Of a stretch of DNA of 64,000 nt, positions 47,465 to 57,160 are shown one piece after another (within the stretch, counting starts at the first letter, position 1; every line of letters begins with the position of its first letter). Made by a program: the position numbers and the translations under genes. Source of the stretch: Isoetes taiwanensis (Eukaryota > Streptophyta > Lycopodiopsida > Isoetales > Isoetaceae); contig JAJEKV010000031.1 of NCBI GenBank assembly GCA_021234155.1, positions 15,706,885 through 15,770,884 on the forward strand, written 5' to 3'. The notes below the pieces were generated by a model, which searched no databases, had not been told where the DNA came from, and saw only the letters and a program-made list of their open reading frames with translations.

Positions 47465-47670
47465 ATAAATCGTTACTTTTATCTATAGGGGAATGGCTTT
47501 TGCAATGCCACTTTGACACAACGGGAAGGGTCCCCGCAACCGGCGGCACTGGCAGAGCAAAGGCCATTCCCCTACAAAAAGAGAAGCAGGACCCGTTCCT
47601 GCTTGTGTCGGAGTGCCAGAATGCTAGAGCAAAGATCATTTTTCTATAAAAATAGAAATTGGAACGCTTT
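47465..47670. repeat. Foldback element with duplicated arm
   Basis: TATAGGGGAATGGCTTTTGC and the following AATGCCACTTTGACAC pair with TGTGTCGGAGTGCCAG and AGCAAAGATCATTTTTCTAT at 47600-47650. The loop carries another copy of the second arm's end (GCAAAGGCCATTCCCCTACA at 47556). This is an internally duplicated inverted repeat of about 200 bp, as in foldback transposons. No gene inside. Confidence 0.6.
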
Positions 47671-48109
47671 TTCGGAGGGAGGCTTTGGTTTGGGAAGTTC
47701 CCCGGAACCTTTGTAAAGATTTAGTTGGACAGATTTGAAACAGTAGGAAAACTTCCGGCTGAAAATAGCAAATTTTCTTAGTATTTCCGGAGGAATCGTG
47801 GCCCTGTGTTGGAGCTTGCCGAGGTAGGTTTAGAAAGTCGGAAAGGTGCTTCTTGAGGTTGAAAAATTTCCCGAACCAAGGGCGCAAGTCGGGCGGATTT
47901 TACAGGTTTTTAGCAAGCTATAGACCCATTAGGCGAGTCCAACACATATTAGACGAGTTCCAGGAAATGATGGAAGAAGCAAAACTCGACAATCTTGCCA
48001 CTTACCTACTACACTTCTCGTTTACCTTCGTTCTACCTGGCAGAATCGATGGGCTAGTTTCCATTTGGCAAGGTAAGAGGATGCCACGTGGCCAGAAAAG
48101 GTTGACCCA

Positions 48110-48330
48110 AGTTGGTGCATTCGAGAAGGATTCTTTGGTTTTCATTTTGTTGAACCATGCAAAGCTTTATATAGAACTATCCAAGCTGGTTAAATTTGTT
48201 GTTGGTGCATTCGAGAAGGATTCTTTGGTTATTTCCATTTTGTTGAATACCATTATATAGAAATACTCAATTTTTACTTTAACGTACCAATATATAGAAA
48301 TACTCACTTTTTACTTTAACTACCAATATT
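48110..48330. repeat. Two small tandem duplications
   Basis: GTTGGTGCATTCGAGAAGGA and TTCTTTGGTT occur at about 48112 and 48202 (90-bp period). Immediately after, a unit with TATATAGAAATACTCA and TTTTTACTTTAAC occurs twice (about 41-bp period). The upstream frame at 47853-48260 is open only because of this duplication and is not supported as a gene. Confidence 0.8.
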
Positions 48331-48848
48331 ACGCAAAAATCTCACATGTTTATAGCACAATATTACGCGAGAATCTCACATTGTGTATAACACTGTTTTT
48401 TTTCAATTCTTATTGTGGTGATACTATATGGTCGCCTTGGGCCATGTGACCAAAAGTAGCATTAAAACTATTGAGTGGGCCTAAGCAAGAAATTATGTTC
48501 GTACCATGTGGCATAAATTTGTAAAGTTTCTCTTTGGAAATCTATTGAAGCAATGCAGCACACTGCGCTACAGACACTTTGGAAAGCAAAAACAAAAGTA
48601 AAGAAGAAAATTGTCTAAAGAGAGGTATGATGTGTGGTAAGGTCTTTCTATGAGTTCGAATAACTTTATCTTTCTAAATCATGATTTCTAAACTCTAAAG
48701 ACGTGTCAAATGCGTGTGAATTAATGTTTTAATCCTCCTCATAAAATATATGCCTCCATTGACACTTACGAAATGACAGGTGGTGAAGATAAAGCTGTGA
48801 CGAGTAATCTCATTAGCAAATGAGTGTTTTGGCTAAAGCATTCCTGTC

Positions 48849-49028
48849 TCTTTTTGGGGGTGGGGGAGTGCAGAAATATTCTAGCAATTATACAAGTCAA
48901 TACTCTTTTTGGGAGTTGAGGGGTTGCAGAAATATTCCAGAAATTATACAAGTCAATAGGCAGCATAAGATAGGATTGAATATAATCTAAAACAATCATA
49001 AAAGAAAAAAGAAAACTAGCAGTAAATG
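48849..49028. repeat. Minisatellite at the LINE insertion site
   Basis: A unit of about 55 bp containing TGCAGAAATATTC and AATTATACAAGTCAATA occurs twice, followed by sequence ending AAAACTAGCAGTAAA at 49028. The same sequence, diverged, resumes on the far side of the LINE at 55797-55965, so the LINE sits inside a pre-existing repeat. Confidence 0.75.
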
Positions 49029-49371
49029 GTGAGCGGTTAGGGTTAGGGCGGCCGCCATGGCCGCCCCCGTTTCTTGCAGAGCAGGGTATGTGCCCCTCTG
49101 GTTATGCTTCCCGTGGCCTGGCAGATACAGTCACGGTGGGGCTCTTGCTTCCAAGTTTCGTAGACAGGTTTCTCTGGTTTCTCTGGAGGATTAGATCAGA
49201 AGTATCTGAAGGTGTTAGCAAGAAGAACTTGGATGAAGACGGTGTTGGCTATAAAACATCTGATTTGGAAGGATATTGTATGAGGACATCTGTGTCAGAA
49301 AGGAGAAATGAGTACCGAGGGTTTGGGCGACAGCCATGTCCATTCCTAATAGTTGCACACAGGGAATAAAT

Positions 49372-49950
49372 TACTAATCACATATTTCTTATTAGCCAGA
49401 ATGACTTTAGCTAAACTTGCTCGATATTAATCCCAAAACTTTCTGTAGTTTAGCTAAACTCTACATATTTTTCCTCTTATACTTTCTAGCATTTAGCTAA
49501 ACTAACCCAAGCATCATCCAAAAAATTTCTATGGTGTGGCCAATGGAAAATATTAAGCCAAATTACTATACTTTTTTTCAATTGTTTCCACTTATTTTAG
49601 TCATTTTCTGTGAAAACATTCTAAAATAATGCTAACTAGCAAAATCTATGACTGAAATTAATTTATAATGCTAGAAACTAAACTACGAATCATATATTTC
49701 TGATAAACTAGAATGATATTAGCTAAACTAGCTCGAAATTCTTTCTAAAAATTTCTATGGTTTAGCTAAACAATACAAAATTTCACTCTCTTACTTTCTA
49801 GCATTTGGCTAAAGAGCTGCAGGGTTGATGCAGTCCCGAAAAAAGTTAAGCTAAAATTATTATTTTTTTCCCAATTTTTTCCATTTACTTTAGCCAATTT
49901 TTTTCAAAAATATGCTAAAAAATCGCCAAATAGCTAAGTTTAGCCCTTAA
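49372..49950. mobile_element. AT-rich insertion in the LINE 5' region
   Basis: An AT-rich block between two GC-richer LINE 5' modules. It contains TTTAGCTAAAC-type palindromes and an internal duplication with a period of about 308 bp (CATATATTTCT...TTTCTAGCATTTGGCTAAA at 49380 and 49690). Its ends, GGGAATAAATTA and TAAATTATTCC, are weakly inverted, and TTGCACA lies on both sides. Probably a MITE or a duplicated MITE; superfamily unknown. Confidence 0.4.
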
Positions 49951-50481
49951 ATTATTCCATGGTTGCACAGCAGATTATTTTCAGCTACGAACTAGTTTCC
50001 TGTGGCTTGATTGATGCAGCCACGGTAGAACTTTTGTTTCCGTTTGGTATGAAACAATGGAGTTCCTTTCAGAGGTTTCCCTGGAGAACGTTCCTGGTAC
50101 TTGCAAACCAGGGTATGTGCATCTACGAATTTCTCTCAAGTGGCCTGGTAGATGCAGCATTGAATCCTTGGGGTAAATGGAGAATCTGGAGCGGGCTTTA
50201 CTTGAAGACGTCTGCTTACATCCTACCAGGTTTTGAGATGAAGATTGAAATGGTCTATTTGTTGGGAACCTTATTTCTTATAAGCGCCAAGACTTTACTT
50301 TTGCACTGCTTGATTTGCTTGTTTGTCTCCATTCTATAGTTCCTATAAACAGTTGAAATATGTTTTAAAATCAATAACATTTGTTAGAAGGGTGCTTGTG
50401 ATTGGAAACCTTGGTTTATGGCACCATGGGGACAATATATATCGTGCTGGTCAGTGTTATGTATTATATGGCAGCAAAAAT

Positions 50482-51591
50482 ATGACCAAGAATGATCATA
50501 AGATTGGCACAATAGGCAAAATTGCAATGTGGAATCCTAATGAATTGGGAAATGGGGTAGTTTTTATGCCTTCTCCACGTGGAAAGTCCCACCATATGGG
50601 AAAGGAGGTAGCTGGACAGAATGGTTACAGGAAGATAAAGGGTGAAACAGTGAGAGAATACTGGCCAAATATTCTGATGGATTTGGCAAACCAAAATGCA
50701 GTAATGAGTGATAGGTTTTGGTGTACATTCTGGCATGATCCAGCAAGTATGGCAGATGCAAATGTTGTAACTATTAATGCTTTTGCAATCAAAGACATGG
50801 TGTTGTACCTTAAAGTGTCCCATGGTGTATTAATCAGTATTGTGTGGTCTACAAAAAGTGAAATTACAATTGACTATAGTCGCCCTATTAGGTCAAACAA
50901 TGGAACAATGCTGCTCAAGCTATGGTTTACATTCTGCTGTGTCAAAAAACAAGTAAAGGATTATGATACTTGGGCTTTTATCGTGCAAAATATTGGGATA
51001 TTGGCTATGGGAAATAAGGAACTCAAAACATGTCAAGGTGCTATACAATTAATAACTGGGGTGGGCAAAAGGTCTCGTGGGTTTTGTGGGGTAGGGACGT
51101 CCATGCATTATTGGCAAGATAGTGGGCTACCTAAACCTCGATGCAACGGATTGAATATTACTCCTTCCGCTTTGGATTGGGACAAGGGTATTTCAATTGG
51201 ATGGGGAGCAATAGTGTTGACGCTATGGGTTGGGTTGGCAAAAGGGTCACCCCTCAAAAAATTCCGTTTATGGTATAAGCTTACCCAATATGGTGATATT
51301 ATGCCTTCACAAGGAGTCCTGCAAGGGAAACAAACTGACACGTATCGAGGATGGCTAGGTCGAGCTGACAACAAACCATTGACTCCTCTAGCTGTAATTT
51401 CTAAAATTGAAAGCAACTTGCTCTGCCACCCTGGGGAGAAAAGTTTATGTATCATGGAAAATTACCATATGGTGATGATAAATACAATGGTTCCTAATGT
51501 ATGGCCAAATTCAACCCTGTTGGGAAGTAGTTTGAGGGTACACAATACTGGAGGGGTTTGGGTATCACCAAAAATGATAAGGGGTATGTAA
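50482..51591 (+). CDS. LINE ORF1-position frame, unrecognised
   Basis: An uninterrupted frame of 369 codons from the ATG at 50482 (open upstream to about 50323), ending TAA-side 30 bases before ORF2. It is where plant L1 elements keep ORF1, an RNA-binding protein. However, I see no CCHC zinc knuckle and no DUF4283-like pattern. It is rich in Trp, Gly and Met (for example GNLGLWHHGDNIYRAG upstream, YWPNILMDLANQNAVM). Either ORF1 of this LINE lineage is unusual, or the open frame is not the original coding frame. Confidence 0.4.
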   Translation: MTKNDHKIGTIGKIAMWNPNELGNGVVFMPSPRGKSHHMGKEVAGQNGYRKIKGETVREYWPNILMDLANQNAVMSDRFWCTFWHDPASMADANVVTINAFAIKDMVLYLKVSHGVLISIVWSTKSEITIDYSRPIRSNNGTMLLKLWFTFCCVKKQVKDYDTWAFIVQNIGILAMGNKELKTCQGAIQLITGVGKRSRGFCGVGTSMHYWQDSGLPKPRCNGLNITPSALDWDKGISIGWGAIVLTLWVGLAKGSPLKKFRLWYKLTQYGDIMPSQGVLQGKQTDTYRGWLGRADNKPLTPLAVISKIESNLLCHPGEKSLCIMENYHMVMINTMVPNVWPNSTLLGSSLRVHNTGGVWVSPKMIRGM

Positions 51592-51622
51592 CAGGGGATG
51601 ATGCTACTCAAATAGAAAAATC

Positions 51623-54600
51623 ATGAAGATTATTTCGTGGAACCTTCGAGGTATCAAGGGACCTCTAAAGAGGGCTAGAGTTTTAGCAACAATGAGATCG
51701 ATGAGCGCAGATATCCTACTTATACAGGAACATAGACTTCCTGACTTCGAGGCCAGTTCCTTAGGTGCCTGGGTAGGAAGCCAGTATTCCTCTTTTACCT
51801 GCGCTGCCAGGGGCACTAAAGGGGGTACGGGAACTTTATGGAAGGGTTTAACTAGTAAGCTGCAATATGCTGGGACAGATAGAAGGTGGCAAGCTGTGCA
51901 ATTTGATACAGATGGGATTCAATGGGGAGTGATTAATATTTATGCAACAAATAAGCCTGCGAAAAGAGCCATTCTATGGAAGGAAATCATGGATTGGGTG
52001 ATCAGTCAGCCGGTGGCCAACTGGGTACTAGGTGGTGACCTCAATATGACGGATGTTTGGGATCAAAAGATTGGCCTGTATAGAAACCTCTTGGGGGGGG
52101 AGCGAGCGGCGGCATGGGATTCCCTTCTCAACAATTGTGGCTTCGTTCTCCTCCCACCATCGAATACTCCCTATTCATGGTCTAATAAACAAAAAGGAAT
52201 GGAGAGTTTATCGCATGCGCTAGGCGATTTTATGTGGCTAACAAGTCAGCCCCCTTTATGGATCGGTGCTATGTGGAAGGGGACCTTTCTTTTTCCCAGT
52301 CAGATCATATCCCACAAAAACTAGTATTTGAAGATCTTCCTTCTGCCAGGCGAAAAGGAAATGCCCCCTTTAAATTCAATACAGGGCTCCTAGGGAAGGA
52401 TCTCTTTTGTATACCATTCAAAGAATATCTGTTAGCTCAGTCAAGGGAAGAGGGTCTTCCTAGTATGAAAGCCTGGATCAAGAAAAATGCCGATATGAAG
52501 GATTGGATAAAAAAGTGGGGGAAACTACGGGCTATCAAATTCCGGGAGAATAAGGTTGACCTATACAACCAAGTTCGACAAGTTAAACAAGGTTTGATTC
52601 TAGACCCCTTTAATATTGCCAATCAGGCACTTGAGGAAGAGCTAGAGGTCAGAATAAAAGCGATAGAAGAGGAAGAGGCTCGAGGGGCCGCTATTAGATC
52701 TAAGACCAAATGGTATGCAGAGGTTGATCATGAAAGCTCTAAATGTTTTTTTAGATTGGCAGGAGCAAGGCTGGCTGAGAATAGTATCACTTCAGTTACT
52801 AATAATCAGAACGTGGTTCTTAAAGAGGAGGCAGAAATTAAATCCTTCTTCAGGGACAGTTATGAGGGGTTGTTCAAAGAAGATCCCCTCCCAAGTGACT
52901 ATTACAGTCGATGCTCTGAGTGGCTCCCCTCTTTAAGGCAAGGCCAGATAGTGACTAATGGAGAAAATAAACTTCTACTTCAAGAGCCCCGTGATGTAGA
53001 AATCTACAAGACTCTGTGTTCTTTAGCTTCTGGTAAGCGCCAGGACCTGATGGGTTCCCTCCAGAGTTCTATGTCGAATTCTGGGATATACTTGGGCCAT
53101 TCTTCACCGCTGCAGTCAAGGGAGCATGGGCGGTCAAATACCTTCACCCAGCCCTAGCAACTGGATTTATCTCCTTGATTCCAAAAGTCAATAAGCCCCA
53201 GGTGCTAAATGAATGGAGACCAATAGCACTAACCAATGTGTTGTACAAAGTGATCATGAAGGTCATTGCTAACCGTTTGAAGCCAATCTTAACCCGTTTC
53301 ATTGGATGTGAACAGTCAGCTTTCCTCCCAGGCAGGAACATTTTGGACAACTATCTGGCAGCTAGAGAGGGGCTCCATTGGTGCAAGTCTTCTCGCCAGA
53401 ATTGTGTAATGCTGAAGCTGGATTTTCGTAGAGCCTATGACTCTCTTAGGTGGAGTGGGCTAAAAAATGTGATGGCTCACTTGGGTTTTGAAATAAACTT
53501 TATAGAGTTAGTTATGGGTTTGAACAAGATGGCATCAGCATCTGTTCTGGTTAATGGTCAGCCGACTGGTCTCTTTGAGCTCAGAAAGGGGATTAGGCAG
53601 GGGTGTCCCCTTGCTCCTTACCTTTTTATAATCATGGCTTATCTCTTAACCTGTATGGTGAAAAGCTTGATGACGAGGGGTTTGCTAAATGGGTTACTTC
53701 TTCCAGGTTCCAATCTAAATCTGACTATTATGCAATATGCAGACGATACCTTTCTTTTCTTAAGGTACGATGATGGGAGTTTTCCTGCCTTTCAACAGGT
53801 TTTAAATTCTTTTTACTCCATATCGGGGATTGGGCTGAATCACGCTAAATGTGATGTAATATGGCCTTTTGAAGAAGACATTGATACAAGGGTCAGGGCA
53901 TGGAATTATCATATAGTGGCATTCTGAGAGGCGACTAAGTTTGTTGGGTATGCCACTTAACCTTGGAGAAAATCTAAAAGGTCTTTGGGCGCCAATTATA
54001 GAAAGGATCCGAAAGAAGGTTAACCTCTGGTCTTGTAAGTCCTTGTCCACTATGGGGAGAGTGACAGTAGCCAATGCAATCCTTAATGCGACTCATATTT
54101 ATTACTCCTCGGCTATTGTAGCGCAGAAGTATATATATGACCAGTTATTAGTAATCATTCGCAAGTTCATCTGGGGAGGGAAGATAGCAGGGGTTGCATG
54201 GTCAGAAATGTGCCGAAGTAGGAAGGATGGGGGATTGGGATGTAAAGACCCAATGGTCCAGGGGAAGGTTCTGGCAGCTAAGTTTGTCTGGAGGGCTATC
54301 CAAGGGGATACATCTCCAGCTATTGCCTTTGTACGTTATTGGCTTCAGCAGGGTAAGATAAAGGGGAAACCTTCTACTCCTAGAGGTGAGGTTAGCTCCT
54401 ACTTTCATAAATTCTCAATGGGTCGAGGTACTTCCCCAATAATGAGGAAGATATTAGAAGCTTGGCAGGATGTGCAGAGTCTCTTTAGTATAGCAGATGC
54501 TCATTGGGAGGCAGGGGGCTGAGTATATTTTGGAACACTAGGATTTGGGAGAGGGATGCGCTCCCTCTTGCACTTGTACACCCTCGAGTGTTTACTAAAT

Positions 54601-55260
54601 GGCGTGTTGCAGGAATTCGTAAAGTTGGGCAGTTGTGGGAAAATGATAGATGGATTACTTGGACAAGATTTAAAGCTCTAGTTCCAGGTGTTGGGGAAGG
54701 TGATAGGAAGGTCTTTAGGAAGATTATGGTGAATGTCAATACAGTCTCTGGTATTGTAGGGGAAGAAGATAGGTGGTTGTGTGGGGATGGGGCAGAATAT
54801 AAAGTCAAAAAGTTGTATGGATTGCTAATGCCACAGTCCCCATTAAAGGTCGCAGTAGAAAGGTTGGGATTAGATCAAGCGAGAAACCAAGGGTCTATTG
54901 ACAAGGTCTTGGGTCTCCTTATGTTCCAAAAGATCCAATTCTTTTATTTGGATCGGTCTACAAGAAGGTGTATACACTATGACATGGCTGTTGAACAAGG
55001 GTGTTGTTCAACATGATCTCTACCCTCTAGGATGTGGGCGTCGAGAGACAATGGATCATCTTTTCTTTTGTCCGATTATAGGAGACTTCTGGAGATGGGT
55101 TTGTCCAATTATTGGGCTACAGATGTGTCAGCTATCATGGCCGGCCATTCTAGCCAGTATAGGTGCAGATATTATTCAACTCACTTTAACCAATATATCA
55201 TTGTGGTGCATTTGGAAACACCGATGTGGTGTAGCTCTTGGAGGACTGACCGCCCGGTAA
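51623..55260 (+). pseudogene. LINE ORF2: endonuclease and reverse transcriptase, frameshifted
   Basis: Starts MKIISWNLRGIKGPLKRARV, the first motif of an APE-like endonuclease; IQEHR and GGDLNM are further endonuclease motifs. Frame changes lie near 52215, 53040, 53925, 54515 and 54900. The reverse transcriptase shows LIPKVNKPQVLNEWRPIAL, SAFLPGRNILDN, MLKLDFRRAYDSL, GIRQGCPLAPYLF and the catalytic YADDT at about 53735. Towards the C-terminus GCGRRETMDHLFFCP is the zf-RVT motif. No RNase H domain is visible. The protein would nick target DNA and copy its own RNA in the nucleus; this copy cannot. Confidence 0.9.
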
Positions 55261-55796
55261 CAAGGATTGACGCAGCTTCAACATGGAGGTAGCCCTCATG
55301 GCCTTGGCCCACCACAGGAAGTTTGGTCGCAATTATAACAAGAACTTGGATAGAATTGGCGGTATAAGGGGATTCTATTCATTTTTCAAATGTAATTGGG
55401 ATCTGGATTTAAGCAGTGTGCAGTAAGGGTTTATGACCTGTCCGACATCTATCGGGATGTTGGATGGAGGATCTTCGTCTTCAGCGGGGTTTTCTCCTAA
55501 GTTCTTGTTGCTTAGAATTGGCTACTAACTCCATATAGTATCTACGCCTGGATGAAGATGGTTTTTCCTATAGTAATCCAGGGGTAGGGAAGATTGGAGT
55601 GGTAGTTTTTAGTACAATCCTTGACACTTACGAGTTATATCCGCTTTGTGATAATTCTTTCAATCAATCCCATTTGGGGATACCCTATGTAAATTTTTAT
55701 ATATTAATACATACTCTTACCCTAAAAAAAAATAAAAAAATATTTGAATGAGTATAACCCAAAACAATAAAATAAAATAAAATAAAAAATGAAAAA

Positions 55797-55965
55797 GGGG
55801 AGGGGGAGAACGTTTTAGCAATTATATAAATCCATAGGCAATATAACATAGAATGGGATATAATCCAAAATAATTAAACAAAATAAAGAAGAAAACTAGC
55901 AGTAAAGTATACTCTAAAACAAAATAATAAAATAAAATAAAATAAAATAGAAAACTAGCAGTAGG
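55797..55965. repeat. Right flank duplicate of the LINE insertion site
   Basis: TTTAGCAATTATATAAATCC and following bases through AAAACTAGCAGTAAA at 55914 match 48890-49028. The end of the unit is then repeated once more (AAAACTAGCAGTAGG at about 55950), with (AAAAT)n tracts between. This is longer than an ordinary LINE target duplication. Confidence 0.7.
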
Positions 55966-56263
55966 GCAGGCCTAGGGAAATGGTAGTTAGATGATAAAAG
56001 GTACAGGAACTACCGAAAAGTATTGAATTGAATTGCATTTTATCGTCCACGAAGACTAGAAGGTGTACGTGAAGAAGTGGTTATGGCAGTTTTGGATCAT
56101 ATTGCTTTTGAGGCACACGACGTGCAACTAAATACATGTAGTTCCTAAATTAGAATAGCACATGTTTTAATAAACATGCTATATAAGTCAAACGTGCGAA
56201 ATGCAGCTAGAAGACTCAACATTTGGCATTTTGAATATAACCTCATGCAAATAAAGGCTTTAT

Positions 56264-56710
56264 CTCAATAAAAAGAGCCATGTCATGGAGGTTTCCACGC
56301 CACTGAGTATGGGCTTGGTATGGGCTCGACACCTCCTAGGTGGTGCGTTGCCTTAGTGGGGTTCAAGTTGTAGACGAGCAGTGGCTCTCTAGATCGCCTA
56401 TAGTTGGCATGGACCTTCTGGAGGGGCGACCCCCTCTTGCCTCATTGGGCCAGGAGTAGTCTCTCTGACTATGCACCCGGTGGGCTATGGCCACATCCCT
56501 AATACTTTTCAGCCTATCTCCAAAGTATGCACAGGAAGGCGGATGGAGTGGACTACCCAAAGGCCATGTTCTTATGCCAGCCAAATCCATTTGCCATGAA
56601 TTCTGTCTGCATTGACTGTCAATCCCCATGAATCTGAGCCTAAGGTAGAATTTCCCCTCTTTGTTGATGCTACTGATGTTGTTGTTTGAAACGCTCCTAG
56701 AGCGTTAAAC
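56264..56710 (+). mobile_element. LTR fragment of the same family, inverted
   Basis: Read on the minus strand, this segment aligns with about 30490-30905 of the LTR: GACAGAATTCATGGCAA, AGTCCACTCCATC, GAGGCAAGAGGGGG and GGTGTCGAGCCCAT are shared landmarks. Both LTR ends are missing. Orientation is opposite to the other two copies. It is an old fragment of an LTR copy and carries no genes. Confidence 0.75.
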
Positions 56711-57083
56711 ACTTGAAATCAAACAAGAGAGAATTATGGAACTCAAATAATTAATATCTTTCTTTATAAAAATTTTGTAACAAGGATCTGTAATTCATAA
56801 ACTCAGGTTACAACTCAAACTATGTAGGAATCTATGCATGACAACATCTCTACTATCACTCGTGCTCCCCTTACTCGACAGTCACGAAGCTACCAAATTA
56901 ATCTGTAAGAAATAAGAAAGAAGTGGTGAAGGTTAGTCCAGGGAAGGACTAAGTGGGTAAACCATTACCTTATTCTGAGGCGAATCATTAGTCACACAGA
57001 CAATAGGCACACAAATGTTAGTCACGCAGAGAAGGATGATCAATCCCTCACACGGGTTCATAGTATATCATTCCGGACACGAT
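56711..57083. other. Spacer without recognised features
   Basis: AT-rich sequence between the LTR fragment and the terminal repeat at 57084. Some of it may be outer LTR or other element sequence too diverged to align. No gene or RNA seen. Confidence 0.4.
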
Positions 57084-57160
57084 TATAAAGCACGATTTAA
57101 TTAATTAGAGAATTTCGGGATTCTCGTTTAGCATGAAATAGGTTCTTGGTTGTCTATAAA
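57084..57160. repeat. Terminal-repeat copy shared with the 24.2-kb element
   Basis: TATAAAGCACGATTTAATTA and the following ATTAGAGAATTTCGGGATTC align for about 75 bp with 24218-24293, the left end of the small inverted-repeat element. As there, GATCGC palindromes follow (57318 GATCGCCACGGCGAAG; 57423 GATCGCGGCGGCGAAC). No matching right-hand terminus was found within the window. Confidence 0.6.

Larger units (their letters stand above)
49030..55741 (+). mobile_element. L1-type LINE, nearly full length, inactive
   Basis: The 5' end is GC-rich (GCGGCCGCCATGGCCGCC at 49050). Modules around GTGGCCTGGCAGATAC recur at about 49110, 50005 and 50140. Two coding regions follow: a frame at 50482-51591 and an endonuclease/reverse-transcriptase ORF2 at 51623-55260. 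The 3' end reads TTTTTATATATTAATACAT and a poly(A)-like tail at 55724-55741. ORF2 has several frameshifts, so the copy is dead. Flanking sequence is duplicated on both sides. Confidence 0.85.

Noticed and set aside
47853-48260. 135-codon plus-strand frame
   Set aside because: Spans a tandem duplication, has no recognisable domain and no splice or promoter context.
49034-49048. TTAGGGTTAGGG as a telomere trace
   Set aside because: Only two repeats, in the LINE 5' region; similar doublets occur at 22843 and 31596.
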